From Nitrospirota bacterium (GTDB taxonomy: Bacteria > Nitrospirota > Thermodesulfovibrionia > UBA6902), in contig JACRPZ010000036.1 of assembly GCA_016222905.1 (NCBI GenBank), forward strand, positions 1-33,869: DNA of 33,869 nt, written 5' to 3'. Each line of letters starts with the position of its first letter. Position 1 is the stretch's first letter. The translations under genes were made by a program, and so were the position numbers. The notes under the pieces were generated by a model, which saw nothing but the letters and a program-made list of their open reading frames with translations, had not been told where the DNA came from and ran no database searches. Positions 33,854 to 33,869 of the stretch are shown piece by piece.

Positions 33854-33869
33854 AATTCTTAATTGACAA

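Overview
The window looks like a bacterial chromosome segment of moderate GC content, most like an environmental Nitrospirota or a related Gram-negative lineage. This rests on gene content and order: mutL, miaA and hfq close together, galU-lon, a tatB-tatC pair, radA with a DUF4292-type outer-membrane lipoprotein, and a long TPR protein beside an ExeA-like ATPase. No rRNA or tRNA gene and no CRISPR array was seen, so the taxonomy is an inference.

Layout. Positions 1-67 hold the first 22 codons of a transposase that runs off the left edge. A sparse stretch follows, ending in a promoter with two palindromes, then a family 2 glycosyltransferase, a B12-binding radical SAM enzyme and mutL (509-4710, plus strand). 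Positions 4733-12874 are one minus-strand block: a helicase with an N-terminal PLD-type nuclease motif and a SNF2 motor, a broken DUF1016/YhcG nuclease gene, a large Eco57I-like adenine methyltransferase, an XRE regulator and a DprA/SLOG-like protein. This block lies between mutL and miaA-hfq, which are adjacent in many bacteria, so it is probably an acquired defence island. From 12972 on, mostly housekeeping genes follow: miaA, hfq, a NUDIX hydrolase, a PaaI-type thioesterase with a 59-residue upstream partner, galU-lon, thiL, a DUF2062 protein, a site-2 protease, tatB-tatC with a small third gene, dapA, a ubiD-glgB overlap pair, the TPR protein, the ATPase, and radA with its lipoprotein partner. 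The right edge is a nearly complete insertion sequence (about 32565-33853).

How the genes may work together. The island has the parts of a restriction-like system: a modification enzyme, a DNA-translocating helicase carrying its own nuclease motif, and a regulator pair with its own promoter and operator-like repeats. It lacks the hallmark genes of BREX (pglZ, brxC) and of DISARM (drmA, drmB). Its DUF1016 nuclease has lost its catalytic part through an internal deletion with a frameshift.

Non-coding signals worth attention are a two-copy intergenic palindromic repeat (18735-18800 and 29491-29574, the second inside a hairpin that covers a start codon), a nested inverted repeat just after hfq, and the paired 12-bp sites at both ends of the right-hand IS.
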